Assembly (NCBI GenBank): GCA_029260295.1
Contig: JAJDDN010000007.1
Location: forward strand, 124,001-188,000
Source: Phycisphaerales bacterium
GTDB lineage: Bacteria; Planctomycetota; Phycisphaerae; Phycisphaerales; UBA1924
Direction: 5' to 3'
Length of the DNA stretch: 64,000 bases
The notes beneath the pieces are model-generated. The model did no database searches, was not told the DNA's origin, and worked only from the letters and a program-made list of their open reading frames with translations. Below are positions 54,333 to 62,981 of this stretch, one piece after another. Every line of letters starts with the position of its first letter. Positions within the stretch are counted from its first letter, which is position 1. The position numbers and the translations under genes were made by a program.

Positions 54333-54689
54333 TTATTTGAGCAGGTACTTCTGTGCCTTGGCCATACTCTGCTCGATTTTGAGCAGGCGATCGAGGCGGG
54401 TGAGTTTCATGACGCCGAGGATGTCGTCGTTGATCCCGGTGAGGACCATTTTGGCGCCTTGCTCGCTGGCTGACTGTGAAATGGTAATCATCGCACCGAG
54501 CCCGGCACTGGCCACGAACTCGACCTCGGTGTAATCCATCACGATCAGCCGCTTGCCGCTGTTCTTGAGGTACGCCTTGAACTCGTCGATGAGCTGCGTG
54601 GCTTCGTGCTCGTGGAGTTTGTGGTCCGTCACGCGCACGATGGCACCGTTGTCTGAAAAATCTGTCGCGTTGAGGTGGCCGGTGCTCAT
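54333..54689 (-). CDS. STAS domain protein (anti-sigma-factor antagonist type)
   Basis: 118 residues from ATG 54689; a GTG two codons upstream also exists, and no strong ribosome site is seen for either. The whole protein is one STAS domain: AIVRVTDHKLHEHEATQLID, GKRLIVMDYTEVEFVASAGLG, GAKMVLTGINDDILGVMKLT. At the site where anti-sigma antagonists have D-S-[ST]-G-L the protein has A-S-A-G-L, so regulation by phosphorylation there may differ. No partner kinase or sigma factor is in the window. It is 29 bases downstream of the next gene on the same strand. Confidence 0.85.
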   Translation of the reverse strand: MSTGHLNATDFSDNGAIVRVTDHKLHEHEATQLIDEFKAYLKNSGKRLIVMDYTEVEFVASAGLGAMITISQSASEQGAKMVLTGINDDILGVMKLTRLDRLLKIEQSMAKAQKYLLK

Positions 54690-54718
54690 ATGCACCAGTA
54701 TACACGAACGGCCTCGGG

Positions 54719-55213
54719 TCAGTCGAGCTTGAGATGCCCGCGTTCGGGCGGCTCGTGATAGAACCCCTGCCCGTCGTAGGCGAGCATGCCTTTTTTGACC
54801 ATCACCTTCCAGATCAACGGATCAAACTCCGAGGCTCCGGGGGGCTGCATTGAATCGATCTCGGCCTTCTTGCCGCCGGTCAGGTTCCGCTGGGAGATGC
54901 GGGATTCGTCGTCGAGTTTTTTGTATTTGATCCGATGCCGGAACACACGAAGGGCCTCGTTCATCTCGGACTGGGCGAACTCGGGGAGGGGTTCTTCCTT
55001 GGCCTTGAAGGCGTCGGGGTCTTCGAGTTTTTTGATCATGACATCGAGGCCGATCCCATCGCGGTCTTTGATGATGCGTGCGAGCTCGGCTTGATCCACG
55101 GGCATGCGGCCTAGGAGTCTCTCTAAGAGCTGCCAGGAATCGAGCTGCTTCATGGGATCTGCGATCGCGCGGAGCTTGGTCTCGGTGTCTCGGATTTTTT
55201 CGATGATGTTCAT
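54719..55213 (-). CDS. Hypothetical helical protein
   Basis: 164 residues, not recognised. Soluble and mostly helical (NIIEKIRDTETKLRAIADPM, DQAELARIIKDRDGIGLDVM), ending in a small globular part rich in W/F (EFDPLIWKVMVKKGMLAYDG, GFYHEPPERGHL). Same strand and only 29 bases before the STAS gene, so they may act together in a partner-switching system (inference). Its start is 22 bases from a palindromic repeat. Confidence 0.7.
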   Translation of the reverse strand: MNIIEKIRDTETKLRAIADPMKQLDSWQLLERLLGRMPVDQAELARIIKDRDGIGLDVMIKKLEDPDAFKAKEEPLPEFAQSEMNEALRVFRHRIKYKKLDDESRISQRNLTGGKKAEIDSMQPPGASEFDPLIWKVMVKKGMLAYDGQGFYHEPPERGHLKLD

Positions 55214-55235
55214 GTCTAGATGGTAGCGGATCTTC

Positions 55236-55335
55236 GGTGCCGTGCTTCGACCGTCTTCGGCGAAGCACGATCTTCTCAGAGACGGTTCATGATCACTAAG
55301 ACCTCCTTCGCCGAAGACGGTCGAAGGAGGGCACC
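55236..55335. repeat. Nested palindromic element, copy 2
   Basis: Outer GGTGCC (55236-55241) pairs with GGCACC (55330-55335). Inside are 21-base perfect inverted arms, 55245-55265 with 55306-55326, starting CTTCGACCGTCTTCGG. Each side also folds alone: GTGCTTCG/CGAAGCAC on the left, CCTCCTTCG/CGAAGGAGG on the right. It shares the ends GGTGCC...GGCACC and the core CCGTCTTCGGCG with copy 1 at 17350. Confidence 0.85.
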
Positions 55336-55352
55336 CGGCTTCAGATATCCCG

Positions 55353-55967
55353 TTATAGCTCTTCAGAATTTCTCAGGGCTTGTATGTTGTTTGACATCCC
55401 TTTTATGGCATTGATTTTCTGAACGATCATCATCCAAAATAATGAATCTACAAAATCTCCTGGAAAATTCCCCCTGAGTTGATCAATCGTTTCTTTTTCG
55501 TTCATCCCTCTGTGGTAATGATCTGCATTCAACCATACCTGAAATTGTTTCTCGCGATTTACCACCTCACCGTTATCCAAATGGACAACTATGCCTAGGG
55601 ATTTCTTTCCCAAGAAAACATCCCTGTGATTATTAATCGTTTGATGGATAAAATCATTCTTGATTCGCCGCTTGATGAGTTTGCAAATTTTGGGGTAAAA
55701 TGTTCGCTCATTTCCCAGAATAAAAGGCCGTAGTCTGTGCAAGACAATCGCCATATCATCTATTGACACCCCTGACATTTTCGCCTGAGTCTGCTTTCCG
55801 AGTACTGCAGATATGTCGAGTTTGATTTTCAAATTCTGTTTTATTGGAGCACAGCTTGAAAGACATTGCTCTTCCTTGACAAACTCATCAAGAACTCGAA
55901 GTTCATCTTCAAGAAATTCCAATACAACTCTCTGCTCAGCCGAGGCCTCGCCAGGTGTCTTCAACAA
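55353..55967 (-). CDS. Accessory hypothetical protein in AT-rich DNA
   Basis: 204 residues from TTG 55967; the adjacent upstream TTG is equally possible and no ATG is near, so the start is uncertain. Base composition is clearly AT-richer than the neighbours, which suggests transfer. Predicted soluble, helical N-terminus (VVLEFLEDELRVLDEFVKEE) with no motif I recognise; the centre has SLGIVVHLDNGEVVNREKQF and the end IDQLRGNFPGDFVDSLFWMM. It lies 26 bases after hppD and 17 bases before the palindromic element, so the block may have entered at this point. Confidence 0.55.
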   Translation of the reverse strand: MLKTPGEASAEQRVVLEFLEDELRVLDEFVKEEQCLSSCAPIKQNLKIKLDISAVLGKQTQAKMSGVSIDDMAIVLHRLRPFILGNERTFYPKICKLIKRRIKNDFIHQTINNHRDVFLGKKSLGIVVHLDNGEVVNREKQFQVWLNADHYHRGMNEKETIDQLRGNFPGDFVDSLFWMMIVQKINAIKGMSNNIQALRNSEEL

Positions 55968-55993
55968 AATCGATTTAGACCAGCTTTCTTGAA

Positions 55994-57193
55994 TTAAAGA
56001 TTCCCTCTTCGCTCCTGCTCGAGTTCCAAGCTCTCAAACAGGGCTTTGAAGTTGCCTTTGCCGAAGCTCTGGCTCCCGCGGCGGCAGATGATTTCGATGA
56101 AGAAGGTCGGGCGGTCCTGCATTGGTTTGGTGAAGAGTTGGAGTAAATACCCCTCGTCGTCGGCGTCTACGAGGATGCCGAGGTCGCGGATGCGTTGGTG
56201 GTCTTCTTTGACGGCTTCGTGGCCGTGCTTTTCGAGCATCGCGTTGACGCGGTCCCAGACGGCTTCGTAGTAGGTATCGGGCATGGACAAGAAATCAACG
56301 CCTCGGCGGCGGAGTTCGGCGATGGTTGCCAGGCCGTCGTCGGTGCGGAAGGCGAGGTGCTGGACGCCGGGGGTCATGTTGTGCCATTCGAGGTATTCGA
56401 GGATTTGGCTCTTTTTGACGCCGTCAGCGGGTTCGTTGATGGGCATCTTGATCAGGTTGTTGCCGCTCGCCATGACCTTGGACATGAGGGCCGAGAACTC
56501 TGTAGAGATGTCTGCGTCGTCGAAGTGTTTGAACATCTCGAATCCCATGACTTCTTCGTACCACTTGACCCACTCGTTCATTTTGCCTTCTTCGACATTG
56601 CCGACGAAGTGGTCGCAGAACATGAGCCCGCAGGGGTTGTCTTCGTTGTATTTGTTGAGCTGGGAGTCGAACTTTTTGAAGGTCGGCATGAAGGGGCCGC
56701 CCTTGCGGAGGTTCTCGTGGTTGTACTCACCAGTGCGGGAGACGAAGGTGTGGATCACGCGGCCGTAGATTTTGATCGAAGCGACGGTGACGGTGCCTTT
56801 GTCGTCTTCAAGTGTTCTTGGTGCCTGGGCACACTCGGCGCCGTTGGCGATGGCTTTGTCGTAGGTCGCGGTGGCGTCTTCGACGGTGAGCGCGACTTCT
56901 TTGACGCCGTCGCCGTAGAGCTTGATTTCTTCTGCGGCTGGGTGGTCTTTGTTGAGCGGGGTGGTGAGCAGGATGCGGATGTTGCCCTGGGTGAGGAGGT
57001 AGTCCGCCTCGTCACGCGAGCCGGTGGTGAGGTCGGCGATCTGGTCGATGCGGAAACCGAAGGTATGGGCGTAGAAATACGCGGCTTGCTTGGCATTGCC
57101 GACATAGAAACGGACATGGTCCACATCGATCAGGGTCAATGGATCAGCGGACACCGAGGTGCTGGTCTGGGTGGAGGCGGTGGGGGTGGTCAT
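55994..57193 (-). CDS. hppD: 4-hydroxyphenylpyruvate dioxygenase
   Basis: 399 residues; AAGGA seven bases before ATG 57193. Two vicinal-oxygen-chelate domains: the first (LTLIDVDHVRFYVGNAKQAA) and the catalytic second with the iron ligands in MFCDHFVGNV, GVQHLAFRT and FFIEIICRRG (His, His, Glu). It converts 4-hydroxyphenylpyruvate to homogentisate in tyrosine breakdown or in making tocopherol- or pyomelanin-type compounds. No other tyrosine-catabolic genes are present. Upstream non-coding DNA has two small palindromes (GCTCTAT/ATAGAGC and ACGGGA/TCCCGT) near a TTGACA, possibly its promoter. Confidence 0.95.
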   Translation of the reverse strand: MTTPTASTQTSTSVSADPLTLIDVDHVRFYVGNAKQAAYFYAHTFGFRIDQIADLTTGSRDEADYLLTQGNIRILLTTPLNKDHPAAEEIKLYGDGVKEVALTVEDATATYDKAIANGAECAQAPRTLEDDKGTVTVASIKIYGRVIHTFVSRTGEYNHENLRKGGPFMPTFKKFDSQLNKYNEDNPCGLMFCDHFVGNVEEGKMNEWVKWYEEVMGFEMFKHFDDADISTEFSALMSKVMASGNNLIKMPINEPADGVKKSQILEYLEWHNMTPGVQHLAFRTDDGLATIAELRRRGVDFLSMPDTYYEAVWDRVNAMLEKHGHEAVKEDHQRIRDLGILVDADDEGYLLQLFTKPMQDRPTFFIEIICRRGSQSFGKGNFKALFESLELEQERRGNL

Positions 57194-57355
57194 CTCTGAG
57201 TCCTTGTGTCAATCTTGGGCGGTGAGTGTGCCGAGACGAAGTGTTTATAGAGACACCATCGCCCGACGGGAGCCCAGGTCCCGTAGCTCTATTATAGAGC
57301 GGCCGAGCCGTACATCCAAAGACTATTTCGATTGGTAATTGCCGCTTCTGATGCC

Positions 57356-58957
57356 CTAGACAATCGTGCAGGCACGGACCTCGGCCTCATCGGCGACGCG
57401 GAAGCCCGATGATGGGTCCCCGATTCGCAAGATCGCGACCGTGCTCTGGGCAAGAATCGCACCCAAAGGTTTACCGGCGACAAGCAATACCGGATCACCC
57501 TCGGCAACCAATCCACGGGCCACGAGCATTTCTTCGACCTGATCCGTCCAGCTCCGGAGTTTACCCTTGTGTGGCGGATCGGTGAGAATTGGGGTGACAC
57601 CTCCGAACAGCGCCATCCGGCGCGAGCCGATGGGCGAGGAGGTGTAGGCGTAGATCGGGACGCGGAAGTTGTTCTGGGAGAGGTACCGCGCCATCCCGCC
57701 GGCCTGCGACCAGACGACCACGGCCTTGGCTTCGAGTTCCTCGGCCATGTGCCAGACGCCGCGGGCAAGAGCCGCGGACCGGAATGGGTATTCCTTAAGG
57801 TCCGTCGGAGCGCCCAGTGCATGGGCGAGCTCGTCCATCCGGGCCTCGGTGACCTTGATGATCTTCTGCATGGTTTCGACGGCAATATCCGGAAACTTGC
57901 CCACGGCCGTTTCGCCCGAGAGCATGACCGCGTCGCATCCATCAAACACCGCGTTGGCGACATCGGACGCCTCGGCGCGCGTTGGGGTCGGGGATTCGAT
58001 CATTGATTCGAGCATCTGGGTCGCGACGATGCAAGGCTTGCCCTGCTCGTTGCACTTGGCCAAAATATGCTTCTGGACCACGGGCACCTTGGCGACATCC
58101 ATCTCAACGCCAAGATCACCACGCGCCACCATCACGGCGTCGGTCGCCTCGATGATCGCCTCCAAATTGTCCACCGCCTGGGGCTTTTCGACCTTGACGA
58201 TCACGGGGATCCGCAATGACAAATCCTTCTCGGCCCATGGGAGATCAGGCGTGCACCATTCGGTGAGTTTGGTTGTGAGCTCGATGACTTCGTCTGCTGT
58301 GCGAACAAATGAGAGCGCGAGATAATCCACGCCGTTGTCCACGGCCCAGCGGGCGCATTCCCAGTCGCGGTCGGTGATCGCGGGGACACTAATGTCTGAT
58401 TCAGGGAGATTGACACCCTTGCTGCTGGTAATCCGGCCGCCGACGGTGGCGGTGCATTTGAGCCATGTACCTTTTTCGTGCTCGATCGCGAGCATCCGTA
58501 TGGCGCCGTCGTTGATCAGTACGCGCTGTCCCGGGAGGACATCGGTGTACAGCGGATCAAAGGTCACGCTGAATGTTGCAATGCCATCAACCATCGCGGC
58601 CTCGCCTTGATCGAGGCGGAACATGACGGTGTCGCCGGTTTTGACCATGATCCCGCCGCCGGGATCAATATCGGGAACCTTGCCAACCCGCATCTTGGGG
58701 CCCTGGAGATCGCCCAATATAGCGATGCTGCGGCCCGAGCGAAGAGAGGCCTCGCGGACATTGCGGATCCGTGTATCCATGTCGGCCAGTGTGCCGTGGG
58801 AGAAGTTGAGGCGGAAGACGGAAACGCCGTTCTCTATGAGCTTGTCGAGCATCTCTGGAGAATCCGAGGCCGGACCGAGGGTTGCGACGATCTTGGCGTG
58901 GGCCGGGCATGTGGAATCTGCGAGATCCCAGATAGGAGTTTTTGAATGCGTCTTCAT
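57356..58957 (-). CDS. pyk: Pyruvate kinase
   Basis: 533 residues; GGAG five bases before ATG 58957. Glycolytic enzyme making pyruvate and ATP from phosphoenolpyruvate and ADP. Motifs: AKIVATLGPASDSPEMLDKL and VFRLNFSHGT at the N-terminus, IPVIVKVEKPQAVDNLEAII (catalytic lysine region), VMVARGDLGVEMDVAKVP, KPCIVATQMLESMIESPTPT, and DAVMLSGETAVGKFP; the C-terminal domain (VVVWSQAGGMARYLSQNN) is present, so allosteric control is possible. Longer than the usual 470 residues because of extra N-terminal and B-domain sequence. It is 114 bases after ychF on the same strand. Confidence 0.96.
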   Translation of the reverse strand: MKTHSKTPIWDLADSTCPAHAKIVATLGPASDSPEMLDKLIENGVSVFRLNFSHGTLADMDTRIRNVREASLRSGRSIAILGDLQGPKMRVGKVPDIDPGGGIMVKTGDTVMFRLDQGEAAMVDGIATFSVTFDPLYTDVLPGQRVLINDGAIRMLAIEHEKGTWLKCTATVGGRITSSKGVNLPESDISVPAITDRDWECARWAVDNGVDYLALSFVRTADEVIELTTKLTEWCTPDLPWAEKDLSLRIPVIVKVEKPQAVDNLEAIIEATDAVMVARGDLGVEMDVAKVPVVQKHILAKCNEQGKPCIVATQMLESMIESPTPTRAEASDVANAVFDGCDAVMLSGETAVGKFPDIAVETMQKIIKVTEARMDELAHALGAPTDLKEYPFRSAALARGVWHMAEELEAKAVVVWSQAGGMARYLSQNNFRVPIYAYTSSPIGSRRMALFGGVTPILTDPPHKGKLRSWTDQVEEMLVARGLVAEGDPVLLVAGKPLGAILAQSTVAILRIGDPSSGFRVADEAEVRACTIV

Positions 58958-59071
58958 GGTGGCTCCGATGGAGAATCCGAGGTTGCAACAGCAATAAAGA
59001 ACAGTTATCGGCCTGATCGGTACCGAGTCTGAGCGTTTCTGAGCATATTTAGACCGATTCAGGCCTCTGAA

Positions 59072-60175
59072 TCAAACATTGAACAAGAAGTTGCACACAT
59101 CGGCGTCGTGCATCACATAGCCCTTGCCCTCAACACGGAGCTTCCCGGCTTCCTTGATCGCCTTCTCAGACTTGAACTCGACGAGATCGTCGACCGAGTA
59201 GCACTCGACGCGGATGAACCCGCGTTCAAAGTCGGTATGGATGACCCCGGCCGCCTGCGGGGCTTTGCAGCCCTCGGGGATGGTCCAGGCGCGGACCTCT
59301 TTTTCACCGGCGGTGTAGTAGGACTGGTACCCCAGCAGCTTGTAGGCCGCCCGCGCCAGCTTGCCGAGTGCGGGCTCGTCCATGCCCATGTCTTGGAGCA
59401 TTTCGAGCTTGTCATCCTCGTCGAGTTCTGACAGTTCGGACTCGATCCGTGCGCACACGGGAACCATGACCGCGCCAACAGTTTCGGCGTGCTCGCGGAC
59501 TTTTTGGGCAAGATCACCCTCGCCGTTGGCGTCGTCGTCGGCGACATTGGCGATGTAGAGGATCGGCTTGGTCGTGATGAGGCCGAGTTTGGTGAGCGCG
59601 ACCATGTGGTCTGGGTCGGTCAGCTTGAGGGCTCTCGCGGGCTTCTGGTCTTCTAGTACCGGGGTCAGCAGTTCGATGACCTTCATGCGGGCGATGGCTT
59701 CGCGGTCGCCGCCCTTGGCGTTGCGTTTGGCTTTGCTTGCCGCGTTCTCGATCGTTTGGATATCAGCGAGGATCAACTCAAGTTCAATAGTCTCGATGTC
59801 ACGCAGCGGATCGACGGAGCCATCGACATGGGTGATGTCCTCGCCGCCTGGTGCTTTTTCGAAGCAGCGGACAACCTGGATGATCGCATCGACATCCTTG
59901 ATATGACCAAGGAACGCGTTGCCCTTGCCTTCGCCCGTCGATGCCCCCTTGACGAGCCCGGCGATGTCGACGAGTTCGAGGACCGCGGGGATGATCTTCT
60001 GGGTGCTGATATGGGAGTGGATGATCTCGAGGCGTGGATCGGGGATGGGAACGACGCCGACATTGGGATCGATCGTTGCAAACGGGTAGTTGGCGGCCAG
60101 CGCGCCCGCGTTGGTCAACGCGTTAAAGAGGGTCGATTTGCCCACATTGGGGAGTCCAACAATGCCTGCTTTCAT
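59072..60175 (-). CDS. ychF: Ribosome-associated GTPase-fold ATPase YchF
   Basis: 367 residues from ATG 60175, with GGAG seven bases upstream; the frame to 60277 is rejected. Obg-family P-loop protein that prefers ATP and binds ribosomes. Motifs: [19 protein letters not shown] (G1), [38 protein letters not shown] (G3), [11 protein letters not shown] (altered G4 that explains ATP preference) and the C-terminal TGS-like domain ([34 protein letters not shown]). Normal length. Transcribed away from the tRNA gene. Confidence 0.96.
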   Translation of the reverse strand: MKAGIVGLPNVGKSTLFNALTNAGALAANYPFATIDPNVGVVPIPDPRLEIIHSHISTQKIIPAVLELVDIAGLVKGASTGEGKGNAFLGHIKDVDAIIQVVRCFEKAPGGEDITHVDGSVDPLRDIETIELELILADIQTIENAASKAKRNAKGGDREAIARMKVIELLTPVLEDQKPARALKLTDPDHMVALTKLGLITTKPILYIANVADDDANGEGDLAQKVREHAETVGAVMVPVCARIESELSELDEDDKLEMLQDMGMDEPALGKLARAAYKLLGYQSYYTAGEKEVRAWTIPEGCKAPQAAGVIHTDFERGFIRVECYSVDDLVEFKSEKAIKEAGKLRVEGKGYVMHDADVCNFLFNV

Positions 60176-60278
60176 AGCCAATCTCCGTATCCGCACGCCT
60201 TCATCGGTCGCGGCCACGATTGTAGTCGCCCGGCCCATCAGACGGAATACAATGTCCATGACCAAATCAGTGTCCATT

Positions 60279-60352
60279 GCCCGGGTAGCTCAGTTGGATA
60301 GAGCAGCGCTTTCCTAAAGCGCAGGTCGCAGGTTCGATCCCTGTCTCGGGTG
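60279..60352 (+). tRNA. tRNA-Arg (anticodon CCU)
   Basis: Acceptor GCCCGGG pairs with CTCGGGT (two G-U pairs), discriminator G; D arm GCTC/GAGC; anticodon stem GCGCT/AGCGC with loop TTCCTAA, giving anticodon CCT; T arm GCAGG-TTCGATC-CCTGT. CCA is not encoded. The murQ start lies 17 bases beyond it. Confidence 0.95.
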
Positions 60353-60354
60353 TT

Positions 60355-60369
60355 CCCACCCCCCAAAGT
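60355..60369 (+). promoter_or_regulatory. C-rich motif, copy 3 (directly before murQ)
   Basis: CCCACCCCCCAAAGT, directly followed by the ATG of murQ. It occupies the place where a ribosome binding site would be, and none is visible there. Confidence 0.4.
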
Positions 60370-61311
60370 ATGAAGACTCCGAATCAACCATCCCCGAATG
60401 TCCCAGCAGCCCCGCCCAATCGGGGCCACCTGCTCACCGAGCAGCGGCTATCGGCATCGGCGGATCTGGATGCGGGAACCATTGGGGATACGCTCCGGAC
60501 CATCAACGATGCCGATTCAGGGATTGCCCAAGCCATCCGAGCTCAGACTGAGCCCATCGGACGGCTTGTTGAACTGGTGGTTGGCTCGCTCGAATCGGGT
60601 GGTCGGCTGATCTATCTGGGAGCCGGGACAAGCGGTCGGCTCGGGGTGCTTGATGCTTCGGAATGCCCGCCGACCTTCAACAGCGATCCGAATCAAGTCA
60701 TCGGGATCATCGCAGGCGGGGACTCGGCCCTGCGGAAATCATCGGAGCATAAAGAAGACGACCCGACCGGGGTACACGACCAGCTTGATGAACTCGGCGT
60801 TGGTTCCAATGACACCGTAATCGGGATCGCCGCCGGGGGGACGACGCCGTTCGTACTTGGCGGGGTTGAATATGCCAAATCACTCGGGGCTTCGACCGGG
60901 CTCCTGACCTGCACGCCGATCGAGCAACCAATCTGGTGCGATGTGCTGATCGCTGTTGAATCCGGCCCGGAAGTGGTCACCGGATCAACCCGAATGAAGG
61001 CAGGGACGGCGACCAAGATGGTGCTCAACATGATCACCACCGGCGCGATGGTTCATTCTGGGAAGGTCTACGGGCATCTAATGGTCGATATGCGAGCCAC
61101 CAACGACAAGCTCCGTGACCGGGCCGCGCGGATCATCTCGCAGATTACTCACATTGATCGCATTGAGGCGTTCACACTGCTCGATCGTGCCGATGGATGT
61201 GTCAAACCGGCGCTGGTGATGCACGCCAAGAATCTATCGCTCAACCAAGCCATCGATCTACTCAATCAACACAACGGGCGGCTGCGTCCGATTCTTGGTG
61301 ATCCATCATGA
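60370..61311 (+). CDS. murQ: N-acetylmuramic acid 6-phosphate etherase
   Basis: 313 residues from ATG 60370. Cleaves the lactyl ether of MurNAc-6-phosphate, giving GlcNAc-6-phosphate in wall recycling. SIS-domain features: LIYLGAGTSGRLGVLDASEC, PTFNSDPNQVIGIIAGG, GIAAGGTTPFVLGGVEYAKS, GPEVVTGSTRMKAGTATKMV, GKVYGHLMVDMRATNDKLRD. The catalytic acid/base region HKEDDPTG is present. The N-terminus has the family opening LTEQRLSASADLD. It overlaps nagZ by ATGA, so the two are translated together. Confidence 0.96.
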   Translation: MKTPNQPSPNVPAAPPNRGHLLTEQRLSASADLDAGTIGDTLRTINDADSGIAQAIRAQTEPIGRLVELVVGSLESGGRLIYLGAGTSGRLGVLDASECPPTFNSDPNQVIGIIAGGDSALRKSSEHKEDDPTGVHDQLDELGVGSNDTVIGIAAGGTTPFVLGGVEYAKSLGASTGLLTCTPIEQPIWCDVLIAVESGPEVVTGSTRMKAGTATKMVLNMITTGAMVHSGKVYGHLMVDMRATNDKLRDRAARIISQITHIDRIEAFTLLDRADGCVKPALVMHAKNLSLNQAIDLLNQHNGRLRPILGDPS

Positions 61312-62360
61312 ACCTTAGCAAACTCGCCGGCGCGTGCATCATGACCGGGTTCCGTGGCGCATCGCTCGACGACCCGCAGTGCCGAGCCGATGTCCATATC
61401 CTCAAAGAGCTGCACATCAAAGGCGTGATCCTCTTCGACAAGCACCTCCCAACCGGTGGTATGCGGAACATCATCAACGAGGACCAAGTCCGCAAGCTCG
61501 CCGACGATCTCCGCAACGAACTCGGCGATGATCTCATCATCGGAATCGATCAAGAAGGCGGCGAGGTTAATCGGCTCAGTCTCTTTCAAGACAACGCGGT
61601 CAGCGAGCAGCTCAGCGCAAAAATGCAAGGAGCGATGAGCCAGAACCAACTTGCCGCGATAATCAAGCCAGTCGCAGAGGCTTTGTCTGATGCGGGGATC
61701 AACCTGAACTTCGCGCCGTGCGTGGATCTTGCAATCAATCCCGACAACCCGATCATCGCACGCAAGGGCCGTTCGATGGGACGCGACCCGAAACGGGTAG
61801 CCAATGCAGCAATGACGATCGTACAAACCTACCACGACTACGGCGTCGGATGCTGCATCAAACACTACCCGGGCCACGGATCAACAACAGTCGACACACA
61901 CCTCGGCCTGGCGGACATTACAGATACACATGAAATCGACGAAACCGAAGTCTTCTCAAAGCTAATCCGGGCGATGCACTCGGGCTCCATGCCAAATGCC
62001 GCAGTAATGAGCGGGCACCTCATCGACAAAGGGATCGACACTAACAACCCGGCAAGCCTCTCCAATGCACACACAAGCACAACCCTTCGCAGCAAGCACA
62101 AGTTCGATGGCTTGATCTTCACAGATTCCCTGGATATGAACGCCATCGAATCGCAATGGAACGCAGGAGAAGCATGCACACTCGCTATCCTTTCTGGTGC
62201 AGACATCGCTGTTCACGGGTTCAATAACCACAACCAAGCCGATCACCCTGCGATCCAGATGCATCACGAATTGATTAAAATGCTCGAACACATGACCCCG
62301 GATTCGGCCGAGAGACTCGAAACCACCAATCGTCGGCGACGCCGATCAATGCATCAATAA
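61308..62360 (+). CDS. nagZ: Beta-N-acetylhexosaminidase (NagZ-type GH3)
   Basis: 350 residues; ATG 61308 overlaps the murQ stop. GH3 enzyme releasing GlcNAc from anhydro-MurNAc-peptides or other wall fragments. Motifs: GVILFDKHLPTGGM, LIIGIDQEGGEVNRL, NLNFAPCVDLAINPDNPI, CCIKHYPGHGSTTVDTH (KH-x-PGHG-x-T with the His-containing acid/base loop) and LIFTDSLDMNAI, where the first Asp is the nucleophile. The Arg after the QEGG motif seen in many NagZ proteins is replaced by Asn (EVNRL), a small difference. No signal peptide, so cytosolic, as expected for recycling. Confidence 0.92.
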   Translation: MNLSKLAGACIMTGFRGASLDDPQCRADVHILKELHIKGVILFDKHLPTGGMRNIINEDQVRKLADDLRNELGDDLIIGIDQEGGEVNRLSLFQDNAVSEQLSAKMQGAMSQNQLAAIIKPVAEALSDAGINLNFAPCVDLAINPDNPIIARKGRSMGRDPKRVANAAMTIVQTYHDYGVGCCIKHYPGHGSTTVDTHLGLADITDTHEIDETEVFSKLIRAMHSGSMPNAAVMSGHLIDKGIDTNNPASLSNAHTSTTLRSKHKFDGLIFTDSLDMNAIESQWNAGEACTLAILSGADIAVHGFNNHNQADHPAIQMHHELIKMLEHMTPDSAERLETTNRRRRRSMHQ

Positions 62361-62469
62361 CAACCGATAACAGCTCGCACTGAGCGTTTAACCCTTGTTT
62401 TTTAGGATGTTCTGGATCAAGGGCAGTGTTTTGGTAGCGGCAAGCGAAAACCTGTGGTCCGTTATAGGC

Positions 62470-62880
62470 ATGAAACTCCAAAAGAAGACACGATCGTTCG
62501 CCATCGGTGCAGCCCTCGCAGGAATCGCACTGTTCTCAGGCTGCACATCCTCGCACCCATCGACCGCATGGCAGGGACGAGGATACGACGCGGGCTCAAG
62601 TGGAGGCTCGTCGGCACTGGTATTCATCCCCAGAAATGAAGAAACCGCATCACTGGTTTTCTCCGATGTACGCGGCTCAGAATACGGTCGCCGCGACCAC
62701 CATATGGCGAGCTTCGATACTTCTCGGCGTGACGAACTCTTCGGCGTTCGCCAGCAAAGACACTCCTCGCTAAGCCACTCACGAACATACCGGAGCTCTC
62801 GCAATGCCGATGAGTACCGTTACCCAACCCAAGAAAGCCGGCGGCATCGCGGGTACCGGAGATACACCCGCGACCATTAA
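62470..62880 (+). CDS. Small lipoprotein, R/S-rich
   Basis: 136 residues from ATG 62470; a longer frame to 62395 would bury the signal. Lipoprotein signal: KLQKKTRSFAIGAALAGIAL then FSGC as lipobox at about residues 22-25. The mature part has a short hydrophobic strand (SSALVFIPRNEETASLVFSD) and then an unusual arginine-, serine- and tyrosine-rich tail (RRHRGYRRYTRDH) that should be strongly basic. No family recognised. It follows nagZ by 109 bases and may be expressed separately. Confidence 0.65.
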   Translation: MKLQKKTRSFAIGAALAGIALFSGCTSSHPSTAWQGRGYDAGSSGGSSALVFIPRNEETASLVFSDVRGSEYGRRDHHMASFDTSRRDELFGVRQQRHSSLSHSRTYRSSRNADEYRYPTQESRRHRGYRRYTRDH

Positions 62881-62919
62881 TAGGGTTTAATGGGCCACGG
62901 GCTGATTGAAAAATGGAGA

Positions 62920-62947
62920 GGGCCGATCCAAGGTCTAGGATCGGCCC
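62920..62947 (-). terminator. Terminator of the fibro-slime gene
   Basis: GGGCCGATCC/GGATCGGCCC, a perfect 10-base stem with an 8-base loop; on the minus strand it is followed by TCTCCATTTTTC. It lies 35 bases past the stop at 62982. Confidence 0.7.
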
Positions 62948-62981
62948 ATCACCAACACCAACATGCACCAATAAGACTGTA

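Noticed and set aside
56195-57199. 334-residue open frame on the plus strand opposite hppD
   Set aside because: Mirror of a strongly biased coding region; composition is G/V/D-rich without domain structure, and hppD has all its motifs on the other strand.
60279-60352. tRNA-Arg as an integration site for a mobile island
   Set aside because: No integrase and no repeated tRNA 3' end was found downstream; the following genes are housekeeping.
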